Of a DNA stretch of 34,186 nt, positions 6,626-13,393 are shown piece after piece (within the stretch, counting starts at the first letter, position 1; each line of letters opens with the position of its first letter). Made by a program: the position numbers and the translations under genes. Under the pieces are notes generated by a model. It was not told the DNA's origin, did no database searches, and worked only from the letters and a program-made list of their open reading frames with translations. This DNA comes from JBAZHE01 sp041652555 (GTDB taxonomy: Bacteria > Patescibacteriota > Patescibacteriia > Patescibacteriales > WJLG01), in the NCBI GenBank assembly GCA_041652555.1, contig JBAZHE010000014.1:1-34186 (forward strand), written 5' to 3'.

Positions 6626-9238
6626 TTATTCCTTTATATAATCCTCCAATTTAATACTCAATAATTTTGACACTCCATTTTCTTGCATTGTCACCCCGTA
6701 GAGAACATTAGCGCGACGCATTGGGGCACGGTTGTGGGTGATGGCGATGAACTGTGTCTTGTGTGAGAGATCGTCTAATATTTTTGCCAAACGCTCAGAG
6801 TTGGATTCGTCTAGGGCGGCATCAACTTCATCCAAGAAAACAAAAGGTGAAGGGTTGGCACTGATAATGGCACAGATTAAAGCAATAGCGGTTAAAGCTT
6901 TTTCACCACCAGACAAAACATTGATCGTCTTAATTATTTTTCCTGGCGGACAAGCTTGAATTTCAATGCCGGCCAAACCGGTGGCATTATATTTGGAAAG
7001 TTTTTTAATTTTTTCTCTTAGCTCGTCTCTATTATTATCTGCTTCAACCGGTTTTTCGCCAGCTTCTATTTCATCTTCGTGTAAAGCTAAAAGCTTGGCT
7101 GTTCCACCACCAAATAAAATCTTAAAATATTCTTCAAATTTTTTGCAAATTTCTTTAAATTCTTTTTCAAAACGAACTTTAATTTGCGCGTCCAGCTCTC
7201 TAATAATTCCTTCTAGCGATCCAATGGCTGATTCCAAATCGGTGGTTTGCTCGTGGAGAAAATCGTATTTTTGTTTAATTTCGACATACTCTTTTTCCAC
7301 TTCCGGATCAATGCCACCAATTAAATTGTGTTGATTTTCTAGATTTTTTATTTGTGCCGCGACTTCTTCTTCATTTATTGTTTCAGTTGAACGCTGATCG
7401 CGAATTTCGCGGATATTTTCCAGAACTTGGCGAATGTCGTTTTCCAAATTTTCCAAGCGAGTTTCATATTTAGCCGCTTCAATTTTTATTATTCCCAATT
7501 CATTATTAAAATTATTTATTTCATTTTGCAGGAGTTGACCTTCGCGTTGAAGTTGGAATAAGCGAGTGCGCTTAGATTCGGTTTGACGATTTAATTCGTT
7601 AATTTTTTCGCGAGTGGCAAAGATTTTAGCATCAGCATCTTTTAATTCGACTTCTAATTTCCCCAAGCGGTCTTTTAATTCTGTGTTGTCTTTTTTGTTT
7701 TGGTGGTGGGAAATTTTTTCAGAAACACTTTTTATTTCACTACGTTTTTTGTTTAATTCATTTTCAGTTAAGCGGATTTTTTCTTCCAAAATTCTTATTT
7801 TTAAAGTGTGGTCTTTTTCTTTCTCTAACCAAATTTCTTTTTCTTGTGAAATGGCGAGTAGTTCTTCTTGAATTTTTCTTTCTTCAGCGTAGAAAGGATT
7901 ATCAACGTGGCCACCGCGCAATTCTGATATTTCACGCACCAAAGTTTTTATAGCAATTAAAGCTTCTTTGATTTTGCTTAGTTCATTTTCATTTTCTAAG
8001 CCTATTAAAATATTTCTTAAATTCTCTAAACGGTCGGCTATTTCTTGATCACTGCCTTTGTCGCTTTTTTCCAGGGCGGATTGTTCTTTTAATTTCAAAG
8101 TTAGCGCTTGAACTTTTTCGTTTAAACGCTTTTTTTCTTCTATAAACAGCTCACCTTCTTTTATCTTTTCATCACAATCTTTTTTTAATAAAGTTAAATC
8201 ATTTTCACTGATAATAATATTTTCTTTTAATTCACTCTCTTTATTAATCAACCAAGAAAGGTCAAATTCACCGGAGCTTTCTAATTCTAGGGATAACTCG
8301 GCCTGGACAGTGGCGATTTTTTTTAGAGTTTCTTCTCTTTGCCTTTGGGCGAGATTGGCTTCTTCGGTTAACGGAGTTAATTCTTCTGAGCGATTTTCAT
8401 TTTCCATTTTACCGAGCTCTTCGTTTTGCTTTTCTAACTCTACGCTTTTTTTTCTCAATGTTTCTTCCAGTCCGAGATATTTTTCATTATATTCTTTAAG
8501 TTTGTCATTTAATTTATGCCAAAGATATTTGAAATAGATTGTTCTCGTGTCTTTTAATTGAATTTCAATTTCACCTTTTTGACGCAAACGGCTAACTTGG
8601 CGAGTTAAACTTTTTAAACGCGGTTCAATTTCCGCTAAAAGCAAATTAGCTTGACCGAGATTTTCATAACTGCCGATCAGTTTATTCAAAGATTGTTCGC
8701 GTTTGATTTGAAATTGACGGATGCCAGTAGCTTCATCAAAAAATTCTTTGCGCTCTGAGGCGGTAGTGGCCAAAAATGATTCCACCATGCCTTGCCCGAT
8801 AATGCTGTAGGTTTTTTGTCCAATGTTGGCGCGGGCTAAAAGTATTTGAATATCGGAGAGGCGAACTTTGGCGCCATTAATTAAATATTCGCTTTCGCCG
8901 GAGCGATAAAGTCGACGAGTAATGGCTAATTGAGAGAATTCAATCGGAGCTTGGCCGTCTTCGTTGTTAAGAAAAATAGAAACCTCAGCCATGCCGAGTT
9001 GACCTTTGTTGGCTGAACCGGAAAATATTACATCCTCACCGGTTTTGGCACGCAAAGTTTTCATACTTTGTTCACCCAAAACCCAACGAACTGCATCGGC
9101 AATATTTGATTTACCCGATCCGTTCGGCCCAACAATAACCGTTATGCCTTTTTTGTCCCCTAGCGCACCCGGGAAGACAAGTGCATTTTTACTAGCAAAA
9201 GACTTAAAGCCCTGAATTTCCAATTTTTCTAAAAACAT
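6626..9238 (-). CDS. smc: Short SMC chromosome-segregation ATPase lacking a recognisable hinge
   Basis: 870 aa, against about 1,150-1,200 for typical bacterial SMC. The N-terminal head has MFLEKLEIQGFKSFA and Walker A GPNGSGKS (37-44), then VRWVLGEQS. The C-terminal head has the signature LSGGEK (775-780), Walker B and D-loop LDEVDAALD (802-810) and the SMC ending VLYGVTMQENGVSKLLSI. Residues ~165-650 are almost all heptad-like coiled coil. At the midpoint, where the ~150-aa globular hinge should be, there is only a short break around 442-452 (LRGGHVDNPFY), with no CxxC zinc hook. Both heads look intact, so ATP-dependent DNA organisation is expected; how the dimer forms is unclear. Confidence 0.92.
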   Translation of the reverse strand: MFLEKLEIQGFKSFASKNALVFPGALGDKKGITVIVGPNGSGKSNIADAVRWVLGEQSMKTLRAKTGEDVIFSGSANKGQLGMAEVSIFLNNEDGQAPIEFSQLAITRRLYRSGESEYLINGAKVRLSDIQILLARANIGQKTYSIIGQGMVESFLATTASERKEFFDEATGIRQFQIKREQSLNKLIGSYENLGQANLLLAEIEPRLKSLTRQVSRLRQKGEIEIQLKDTRTIYFKYLWHKLNDKLKEYNEKYLGLEETLRKKSVELEKQNEELGKMENENRSEELTPLTEEANLAQRQREETLKKIATVQAELSLELESSGEFDLSWLINKESELKENIIISENDLTLLKKDCDEKIKEGELFIEEKKRLNEKVQALTLKLKEQSALEKSDKGSDQEIADRLENLRNILIGLENENELSKIKEALIAIKTLVREISELRGGHVDNPFYAEERKIQEELLAISQEKEIWLEKEKDHTLKIRILEEKIRLTENELNKKRSEIKSVSEKISHHQNKKDNTELKDRLGKLEVELKDADAKIFATREKINELNRQTESKRTRLFQLQREGQLLQNEINNFNNELGIIKIEAAKYETRLENLENDIRQVLENIREIRDQRSTETINEEEVAAQIKNLENQHNLIGGIDPEVEKEYVEIKQKYDFLHEQTTDLESAIGSLEGIIRELDAQIKVRFEKEFKEICKKFEEYFKILFGGGTAKLLALHEDEIEAGEKPVEADNNRDELREKIKKLSKYNATGLAGIEIQACPPGKIIKTINVLSGGEKALTAIALICAIISANPSPFVFLDEVDAALDESNSERLAKILDDLSHKTQFIAITHNRAPMRRANVLYGVTMQENGVSKLLSIKLEDYIKE

Positions 9239-9271
9239 ATTTTTATAATGCTAAATTAAAATAACAGTCTT

Positions 9272-9301
9272 ATTATACCTTATTTTATAATTCTAAGCCA
9301 A
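9272..9301 (-). promoter_or_regulatory. Promoter of smc
   Basis: On minus, TTGGCT (9301-9296), an 18-nt spacer and TATAAT (9277-9272). Predicted start is near 9265, a leader of about 27 nt. Confidence 0.6.
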
Positions 9302-9354
9302 ATAAAAAAATAACTGGCTTGTTTTTAGAATTAAAGTATGACACAATATTTAAT

Positions 9355-9963
9355 ATGATTATTTCAATCTCCGGAGCTGAAGGCGCGGGTAAATCAACGA
9401 TTGCTAAAATGTTGGCCACTAAACTTGGTTGGCCACGTTATTATATTGGTGGAATTCGACGTGAAAAAGCGAAAGAGCGTGGATTAACACTAGAAGAATA
9501 TAATAAATTAGGCGAAACAGATCCATCTACTGATATAGAAGTTGATGAGTATCAGCAAAAACTTGGCGAAACACAAGATAATTTTATTATTGAAGGTCGG
9601 ACATCGTGGCATTTTATTTCTCACTCCTTTAAGATTTTTTTAGATGTTTCTCTTGGGGAAGGCGCGAAAAGAATTTGGAATGATTTGCAAAAAGATTCTT
9701 CGCGCAATGAAGGAAAAAATTTAAAATCTTATGAAGATGTTTTAGAAAGTCTTAAATCTCGTCGTCAATGCGACAAAATGCGCTATGCCAAGTATTTTAA
9801 TATCGATGTCTTTAATAAAAGCCATTATGATTTTGTTTTAGATACAACCAACTTGAATGTTGAGGAAGTATTTAAGAAAGTTTCGTCAGCAATAGAAAAT
9901 AAAAATAATCTATTTAGTTATATCATGTCTTTTATTGTTGATTTGTTATTATTTTGGCGGTAA
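9355..9963 (+). CDS. cmk: Archaeal-type (d)CMP kinase
   Basis: 202 aa from the ATG at 9355. P-loop GAEGAGKST at residues 7-15, then YYIGGIRREKAKERGLTLEEYNKLGETDP and IIEGRTSWHF. This pattern follows the short archaeal CMP kinase family (type 2) rather than the longer bacterial Cmk. The enzyme phosphorylates CMP/dCMP with ATP in pyrimidine nucleotide synthesis. The last ~15 residues (SYIMSFIVDLLLFWR) form an unusual hydrophobic tail. The frame extends upstream to 9319, but the conserved protein begins MIISISGAEG. It is transcribed divergently from smc. A different nucleotide monophosphate substrate cannot be excluded. Confidence 0.85.
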   Translation: MIISISGAEGAGKSTIAKMLATKLGWPRYYIGGIRREKAKERGLTLEEYNKLGETDPSTDIEVDEYQQKLGETQDNFIIEGRTSWHFISHSFKIFLDVSLGEGAKRIWNDLQKDSSRNEGKNLKSYEDVLESLKSRRQCDKMRYAKYFNIDVFNKSHYDFVLDTTNLNVEEVFKKVSSAIENKNNLFSYIMSFIVDLLLFWR

Positions 9964-10016
9964 TTTTTTTAAAATTAGCCAAAAACAAAGGCTATTTAAT
10001 TTTTAATACTTAACAG

Positions 10017-10045
10017 TTGACATTCTTTGTCTTTTGTTCTAATAT
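10017..10045 (+). promoter_or_regulatory. Strong promoter upstream of rplS
   Basis: TTGACA (10017-10022), 17-nt spacer, TAATAT (10040-10045). It gives a leader of about 87 nt. A second TATAAT just ahead of the gene (around 10116) could give a shorter transcript. Confidence 0.75.
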
Positions 10046-10068
10046 TAAGAAAGTTAAGTTAATTTTTT

Positions 10069-10095
10069 AATAGAATTCACCAATTCTATTTTTTA
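10069..10095 (+). terminator. Terminator-like hairpin in the rplS leader (possible attenuator)
   Basis: Perfect 9-bp stem AATAGAATT/AATTCTATT (10069-10077, 10082-10090), loop CACC, followed by a T run to 10094. It lies ~20 nt downstream of the predicted start and ~45 nt before the rplS ATG. Confidence 0.6.
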
Positions 10096-10138
10096 TATCC
10101 AAAATAATTAATCATTATAATTTATAATTGACAAATAT

Positions 10139-10561
10139 ATGTCTGAAGAAAAGAATATTACTACTGAAACCGTAGTTGAAAAAACTGCTACCGTTAAAGT
10201 TAAGACAAAGAAAAAAAAGGTTGTTCAAGAAATAGCTATTGATCCGGCCGAGGTTGTACCTGGAATGACGGTCCGTGTCTATCAAAAAATAAAAGAAATT
10301 AGTTCCAAGGGTGAAGAAAAGGAGCGCTTGCAATATTTTGAAGGATTGGTTATTGCCCGCAAACACGGGAAGGAAAAAGGCGCAACCATCACTGTCCGCA
10401 AAACCTCTGAAGGTGTCGGTGTGGAAAAGATTTTTCCATTAAATGCTCCGACTATTACTGAAATTATTGCCAAAAAACAAGTTAAAGTAAGAAGGGCAAA
10501 GTTAAATTTTTTACGTGGCAAATACACAAAGCGCTTAAAGAAAAAAGTTATCGGAAAATAA
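10139..10561 (+). CDS. rplS: 50S ribosomal protein L19
   Basis: 140 aa. The L19 core begins near residue 34 (IDPAEVVPGMTVRVYQKIKE) and includes RLQYFEGLVIARK, TITVRKTSEGVGVEKIFPLN and KVRRAKLNFLRGK. It carries a ~33-residue Lys/Thr-rich N-terminal extension not found in the usual ~115-aa protein. L19 sits at the interface of the 30S and 50S subunits. The leader holds a promoter followed by a terminator-like hairpin, suggesting attenuation or autoregulation (inferred). Confidence 0.97.
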   Translation: MSEEKNITTETVVEKTATVKVKTKKKKVVQEIAIDPAEVVPGMTVRVYQKIKEISSKGEEKERLQYFEGLVIARKHGKEKGATITVRKTSEGVGVEKIFPLNAPTITEIIAKKQVKVRRAKLNFLRGKYTKRLKKKVIGK

Positions 10562-10571
10562 AGATACACCA

Positions 10572-10605
10572 AAGTAGGGGCGGACTTGATTTGCCCCTGC
10601 TTTTC
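10572..10605 (+). terminator. Terminator of rplS
   Basis: AGTAGGGGC (10573-10581) pairs with GCCCCTGCT (10593-10601) with one G-U pair, followed by TTTC. It is 11 nt past the stop and 23 nt before tRNA-Leu. Confidence 0.75.
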
Positions 10606-10627
10606 GTTGTAAGATTTAAACAGTAAT

Positions 10628-10711
10628 GCCCAGGTGGCGAAACTGGTAGACGCACTACCTTGAGGTGGTAGCGGCCGCAAGGCCTTAGGAGTTCGAGTCT
10701 CCTCTTGGGCA
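10628..10711 (+). tRNA. tRNA-Leu(GAG)
   Basis: Acceptor GCCCAGG/CTTGGGC, anticodon arm CTACC-TTGAGGT-GGTAG giving anticodon GAG, a long variable arm (CGGCCGCAAGGCC) typical of Leu, and a T arm with GTTCGAGTC. No CCA is encoded. Confidence 0.95.
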
Positions 10712-10739
10712 CATATAGAATATTTTAAAATTTAAGAAA

Positions 10740-10816
10740 GGGCAGCTAGCTCAGCTGGTTAGAGCATCTCGTTTACACCGAGAGGGTCAGGGGTTCGAAT
10801 CCTCTGCTGCCCACCA
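10740..10816 (+). tRNA. tRNA-Val(TAC)
   Basis: Acceptor GGGCAGC/GCTGCCC, anticodon arm CTCG-TTTACAC-CGAG giving TAC, T arm with GGTTCGAATCC. The 3' CCA is encoded in the DNA, unlike the neighbouring tRNA-Leu. Confidence 0.95.
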
Positions 10817-10820
10817 TAGA

Positions 10821-10849
10821 AGTGTCTTTTATAAAAAGAGACACTTTTC
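10821..10849 (+). terminator. Terminator after tRNA-Val
   Basis: AGTGTC pairs with GACACT across a ~15-nt A/T-rich loop whose ends can pair further; TTTTCTATTATT follows. Confidence 0.6.
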
Positions 10850-10886
10850 TATTATTGTAGAATATTTTTAAAAAAAGGAGAGTGCT

Positions 10887-11051
10887 TTGAAAAGAGTAAA
10901 AATATTTTTTAAGCAGATCAAGTATCTTTTTATATTTAACATTGGGAAATTACTATTAAGCCTTTTTGATTTTATTTTAACAATAATTCTAAAAGTGGCC
11001 TTATTCCTTCTGTTACTTTTTATCAAAAAACAGTTTTCCAATATTGTGTAA
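10887..11051 (+). CDS. 54-aa hydrophobic protein with a TTG start
   Basis: A short frame starts at TTG 10887 and ends at TAA 11049-11051. It is preceded by a good ribosome binding site (AAAAAAGGAG, 10871-10880) at a 6-nt spacing. The product begins KRVKIFFKQIKYLF and has a long hydrophobic region (~20-47), so it is probably a one- or two-helix membrane peptide with basic ends. It is flanked by the tRNA-Val terminator upstream and its own terminator downstream, which makes it a stand-alone unit. No family recognised. The ribosome binding site and flanking terminators are the main evidence that it is real. Confidence 0.6.
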   Translation: MKRVKIFFKQIKYLFIFNIGKLLLSLFDFILTIILKVALFLLLLFIKKQFSNIV

Positions 11052-11059
11052 GTCTATAT

Positions 11060-11085
11060 CCCCTTTGCCAAAAGGGGTTTTATTT
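11060..11085 (+). terminator. Terminator of the 54-aa gene
   Basis: CCCCTTT (11060-11066) pairs with AAAGGGG (11071-11077), loop GCCA, then TTTTATTTTA. Confidence 0.85.
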
Positions 11086-11099
11086 TATAGAATGAATTT

Positions 11100-11525
11100 A
11101 TGAAGATTATAACAGGTTCTGAAAAAGAAACTTTTGTTTTAGCCAGTGAATTAGCTAAAAAAGCTAATGGTGGAGAAGTTTATTCTTTATCTGGTGATTT
11201 GGGTGCTGGAAAAACAGTTTTTATCCGCGGTTTTTGCGCTGGCCTAGGTATCAAAAAAGGTGTGGCTAGTCCAACTTTTGTATTAATGAAAATTTATCCA
11301 GTCAAAAAAAACAAAACAATCAAACAAATTTGCCACATAGACGCCTATCGTCTAAAAACAAAAAGAGACCTAGAAGCAATTGGTGCCCAAGACTATTTCG
11401 GCCGCGCAGATACAATTTGTTTTATAGAATGGCCAGAAATGGTAAAAAACTTTTACAAAAGATTAATTCAAATAAAGATATTAGCAAAAAGCGAAGAAAA
11501 AAGAATTATAGAAATAAAAAAATAA
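11100..11525 (+). CDS. tsaE: tRNA threonylcarbamoyladenosine biosynthesis ATPase TsaE
   Basis: 141 aa, the usual TsaE (YjeE) length. Walker A GDLGAGKT at 32-39, then the family motifs SPTFVLMKIY and HIDAYRL, and near the end ICFIEWPE. TsaE is the ATPase that works with TsaB and TsaD in making t6A37 in ANN-decoding tRNAs. TsaB and TsaD are not in the window. It converges on lspA over a shared bidirectional hairpin. Confidence 0.95.
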   Translation: MKIITGSEKETFVLASELAKKANGGEVYSLSGDLGAGKTVFIRGFCAGLGIKKGVASPTFVLMKIYPVKKNKTIKQICHIDAYRLKTKRDLEAIGAQDYFGRADTICFIEWPEMVKNFYKRLIQIKILAKSEEKRIIEIKK

Positions 11526-11552
11526 TCCTAAGTGCTCGGGATTATTTTTTTA
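11521..11552. terminator. Bidirectional terminator between tsaE and lspA
   Basis: AATAATCC (11521-11528) pairs with GGATTATT (11539-11546). There is an A run on the left and a T run on the right, so it works for both converging genes. It overlaps both stop codons. Confidence 0.8.
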
Positions 11553-11997
11553 TTTGTTTAATAAGCAAAAAGAATATTCCCAGAACAATAAAACAATCAG
11601 CAATATTAAAAACTGCAAACCACTTCAAATCAAAATAATCAATCACATAACCAAATTTTAACCTGTCTATAAAATTGATAGTTGCTCCTATTATTAAAAT
11701 TAATAGCGATAATTGAGTTTTAAAAGTTTTTATTAAATAAACTAGTAAAATTAGAATAATTATACCTATAGCAGTAGTTAAAATTGGGCCAGAAAGTGGA
11801 ATAGAGAAGGAAATATAATAATTTTTGGCGAAATGTAGGCCTAAAATATCGCCAAAAAGTGGAAAAGGTTTGTCCAGAAGTCCTTTTGAGCACAAAACTT
11901 TTAAAAATCGGTCTAAAATAACAAAAAAGACGGCTAGAATAGTAAATATTGTCGTCTTTTTTGATATTCTATTTTTTAAGCTAATAACCTTTTGCAT
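11542..11997 (-). CDS. lspA: Lipoprotein signal peptidase (signal peptidase II)
   Basis: 151 aa from the ATG at 11997. Four hydrophobic segments. LspA motifs in order: ILDRFLK (29-33), NYYISFS (59-65), GATINFIDRLKFGYVIDYFD (104-123) and FNIADCFIVLG (130-140). The likely catalytic aspartates are D120 and D134. It cleaves the signal peptide of diacylglyceryl-modified prolipoproteins in the membrane, such as the solute-binding protein and the 16877 lipoprotein here. The frame runs on to 12033, but that part translates a dispersed repeat (12005-12057), so 11997 is preferred. It follows the DksA-like gene by 75 nt and probably shares its transcript. Confidence 0.93.
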   Translation of the reverse strand: MQKVISLKNRISKKTTIFTILAVFFVILDRFLKVLCSKGLLDKPFPLFGDILGLHFAKNYYISFSIPLSGPILTTAIGIIILILLVYLIKTFKTQLSLLILIIGATINFIDRLKFGYVIDYFDLKWFAVFNIADCFIVLGIFFLLIKQIKK

Positions 11998-12004
11998 TGT
12001 TTTG

Positions 12005-12057
12005 ACACACCCCGTCGCGGAGTACCGCACCACCCCTCTTTTTAGAGGTGATTTAAT
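12005..12057 (+). repeat. Two-hairpin dispersed repeat (family 2), copy 2
   Basis: ACACACCCCGT, then CGCGG-AGTA-CCGC, then CACCCCTC-TTTTTA-GAGGTG and ATTTAAT. It lies 7 nt upstream of the lspA start, in antisense orientation to lspA. Confidence 0.85.
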
Positions 12058-12072
12058 ACTGCGAGGTATTTT

Positions 12073-12459
12073 TTAACTGTTTTGTAGTTTAGTTTTGCAG
12101 TCTATACAAGAACTGGCGGTTGGGCGGGCTTGTAAACGGCGCGGATCAATTGGCTGATGGCAATATTTGCAAGTGCCATAAGTGCCATTTTCGATATTTC
12201 CCAGGGCTTTTTCAATATCGCGCAAACTATGTTCCAATAAATCTTCCTCAGCTAAATTGGCTTCATATTCAGCCATTTCTTGAGCGTTTTCATCCGGCTT
12301 GTCGCCGTATTCCGGGAAAGTCGGTTTATATTCGTCTTCGCCACCGTCATTTTCTTTGCGGGCGACAAGATTCAGTTCTTTTGTTATCCTTTCTTTCTCT
12401 TCTAGGAGGTTTTTTTTAATAGCTTCTAAAGTGTTTTTATCTAAGGTTGTGTTGATCAT
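12073..12459 (-). CDS. DksA/TraR C4-type zinc-finger protein
   Basis: 128 aa. N-terminal helical region likely to form a coiled coil, then an acidic stretch and a C-terminal C4 zinc finger: C97, C100, C118, C121 (CKYC...CIDC). DksA family proteins bind in the secondary channel of RNA polymerase and modulate initiation. The canonical acidic coiled-coil tip of DksA is not obvious, so a TraR/YteA-like relative is equally possible. It precedes lspA on the same strand, a pairing also seen in other bacteria. Confidence 0.88.
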   Translation of the reverse strand: MINTTLDKNTLEAIKKNLLEEKERITKELNLVARKENDGGEDEYKPTFPEYGDKPDENAQEMAEYEANLAEEDLLEHSLRDIEKALGNIENGTYGTCKYCHQPIDPRRLQARPTASSCIDCKTKLQNS

Positions 12460-12485
12460 ATACTTTTAAAATTTAAAATTAAAAC

Positions 12486-12518
12486 AGACTCTTTAAGGAA
12501 AGTCTATTATATATTATA
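12486..12518 (-). promoter_or_regulatory. Extended -10 promoter and 5' stem-loop of the DksA-like gene
   Basis: TGG-TATAAT on minus (TATAAT at 12518-12513). Right at the expected transcript start lies a small hairpin (AGACT 12486-12490 with AGTCT 12501-12505), followed by GTTTTAATTTT. It may be a 5' stabilising loop or a weak attenuator. Confidence 0.5.
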
Positions 12519-12545
12519 CCATATTTTTTGGCAATAGTCGCCAGC

Positions 12546-12575
12546 TTGACTTTCCCGCCTTTTCAATGCTATATT
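12546..12575 (+). promoter_or_regulatory. Promoter of the rpmH-rnpA-yidD-yidC block
   Basis: TTGACT (12546-12551), 18-nt spacer, TGC-TATATT (TATATT 12570-12575). Predicted start near 12582, 24 nt before rpmH. Confidence 0.8.
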
Positions 12576-12605
12576 TTGTTTATAAATAAAACTTAATATC
12601 AGCTT

Positions 12606-12746
12606 ATGTCGACAAAGAGAACTTATCAACCAAATAAAAAACGCGCTTCCAAAAAACATGGCTTTCGCAAGCGGATGCTAACAAAAAACGGTCGCAATGT
12701 TTTAAAGAGTCGTCGCGCCAAAGGCCGCAAGGTTTTGTCAAAATAA
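12606..12746 (+). CDS. rpmH: 50S ribosomal protein L34
   Basis: 46 aa, standard for L34: STKRTYQPNKKRASKKHGFRK in part, then RMLTKNGRNVLKSRRAKGRKVLSK. Highly basic. It is the first gene of the conserved rpmH-rnpA-yidD-yidC order with its own strong promoter. In many bacteria this block lies beside dnaA/oriC, but here dnaA is about 15 kb away. Confidence 0.98.
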   Translation: MSTKRTYQPNKKRASKKHGFRKRMLTKNGRNVLKSRRAKGRKVLSK

Positions 12747-12751
12747 AAGCC

Positions 12752-12778
12752 AACCCTTTAGAGGGTCGTCTTTTTTTA
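12752..12778 (+). terminator. Hairpin with T run between rpmH and rnpA (partial terminator)
   Basis: ACCCT pairs with AGGGT (12754-12766 area) followed by TTTTTTTAT. It could reduce transcription from the ribosomal protein gene into rnpA. Confidence 0.6.
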
Positions 12779-12784
12779 TATAAA

Positions 12785-13126
12785 ATGCTCCCACGCGCCA
12801 ATCGCCTTTTAAAAAAAAATGATTTTAACAATGTCTGGCAGAATGGTCGTTCGGCTTTCGGTCAATTTTTAGGTATTAAAGCAATTAAAAATGAATTGGG
12901 ATTAACTCGTTTTGGAATAATGATCGGTCTAAAAGTTTCAAAAAAAGCCGTGGAGCGCAACAAAATTAAACGGCGCTTACGCGAAGCTATCCGTGCCCTC
13001 TCCCCTCTTTTAAATTTAAATTTTGATGTGGCAATTAGCGTTTTGCCGGCAGCAAAAGAAAAAAACTTAGCAGAATTAAAAAACGCTCTAGAAGAAGGCT
13101 TTAAAAGACTAAGAATTTTAAAATGA
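12785..13126 (+). CDS. rnpA: Ribonuclease P protein component
   Basis: 113 aa. Contains the RNR signature R58-NKIKRR-LREA and the starting motif LPRANRLLKKNDF. It binds the RNase P RNA and helps 5' maturation of tRNAs. Its TGA stop overlaps the yidD start codon by 4 nt (ATGA), indicating translational coupling and showing that UGA is read as stop. Confidence 0.97.
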   Translation: MLPRANRLLKKNDFNNVWQNGRSAFGQFLGIKAIKNELGLTRFGIMIGLKVSKKAVERNKIKRRLREAIRALSPLLNLNFDVAISVLPAAKEKNLAELKNALEEGFKRLRILK

Positions 13127-13374
13127 AAAAACTTTTTAAGACGCCGTCTTTAATAATGGTCTGGATTATCAGACTTTATCAAAAAACAATCTCTTTTGAT
13201 CATGGACTTTTAAAAATCTTTTATCCTTACGGCTATTGTCGCTTTCGGCCAACTTGTTCGGAATACGCCGAAGACGCCATTCTAAAATACGGCCTTTTAA
13301 AGGGCGGTTTAAAAACAGTGTGGCGTCTACTAAAATGCAATCCCTGGAATAAGGGCGGACACGACCCAGCTTAA
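13123..13374 (+). CDS. yidD: Membrane protein insertion efficiency factor YidD
   Basis: 83 aa. Family core YPYGYCRFRPTCSEYAEDAI, then GLKTVWRLLKCNPWNKGGHDP. A short amphipathic N-terminal helix associates with the inner face of the membrane. It assists YidC-dependent insertion. It is coupled to rnpA by a 4-nt overlap and lies 19 nt before yidC. Confidence 0.97.
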   Translation: MKKLFKTPSLIMVWIIRLYQKTISFDHGLLKIFYPYGYCRFRPTCSEYAEDAILKYGLLKGGLKTVWRLLKCNPWNKGGHDPA

Positions 13375-13393
13375 ATAATTAATCTCATCCAAA

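Noticed and set aside
10282..10680. Open frame on the minus strand across rplS and tRNA-Leu
   Set aside because: It overlaps L19 and a tRNA, has no recognisable protein and is a shadow of the real genes.
11998..12033. Longer LspA N-terminus
   Set aside because: The extension translates the edge of a family-2 repeat, and the ATG at 11997 gives a normal LspA length.
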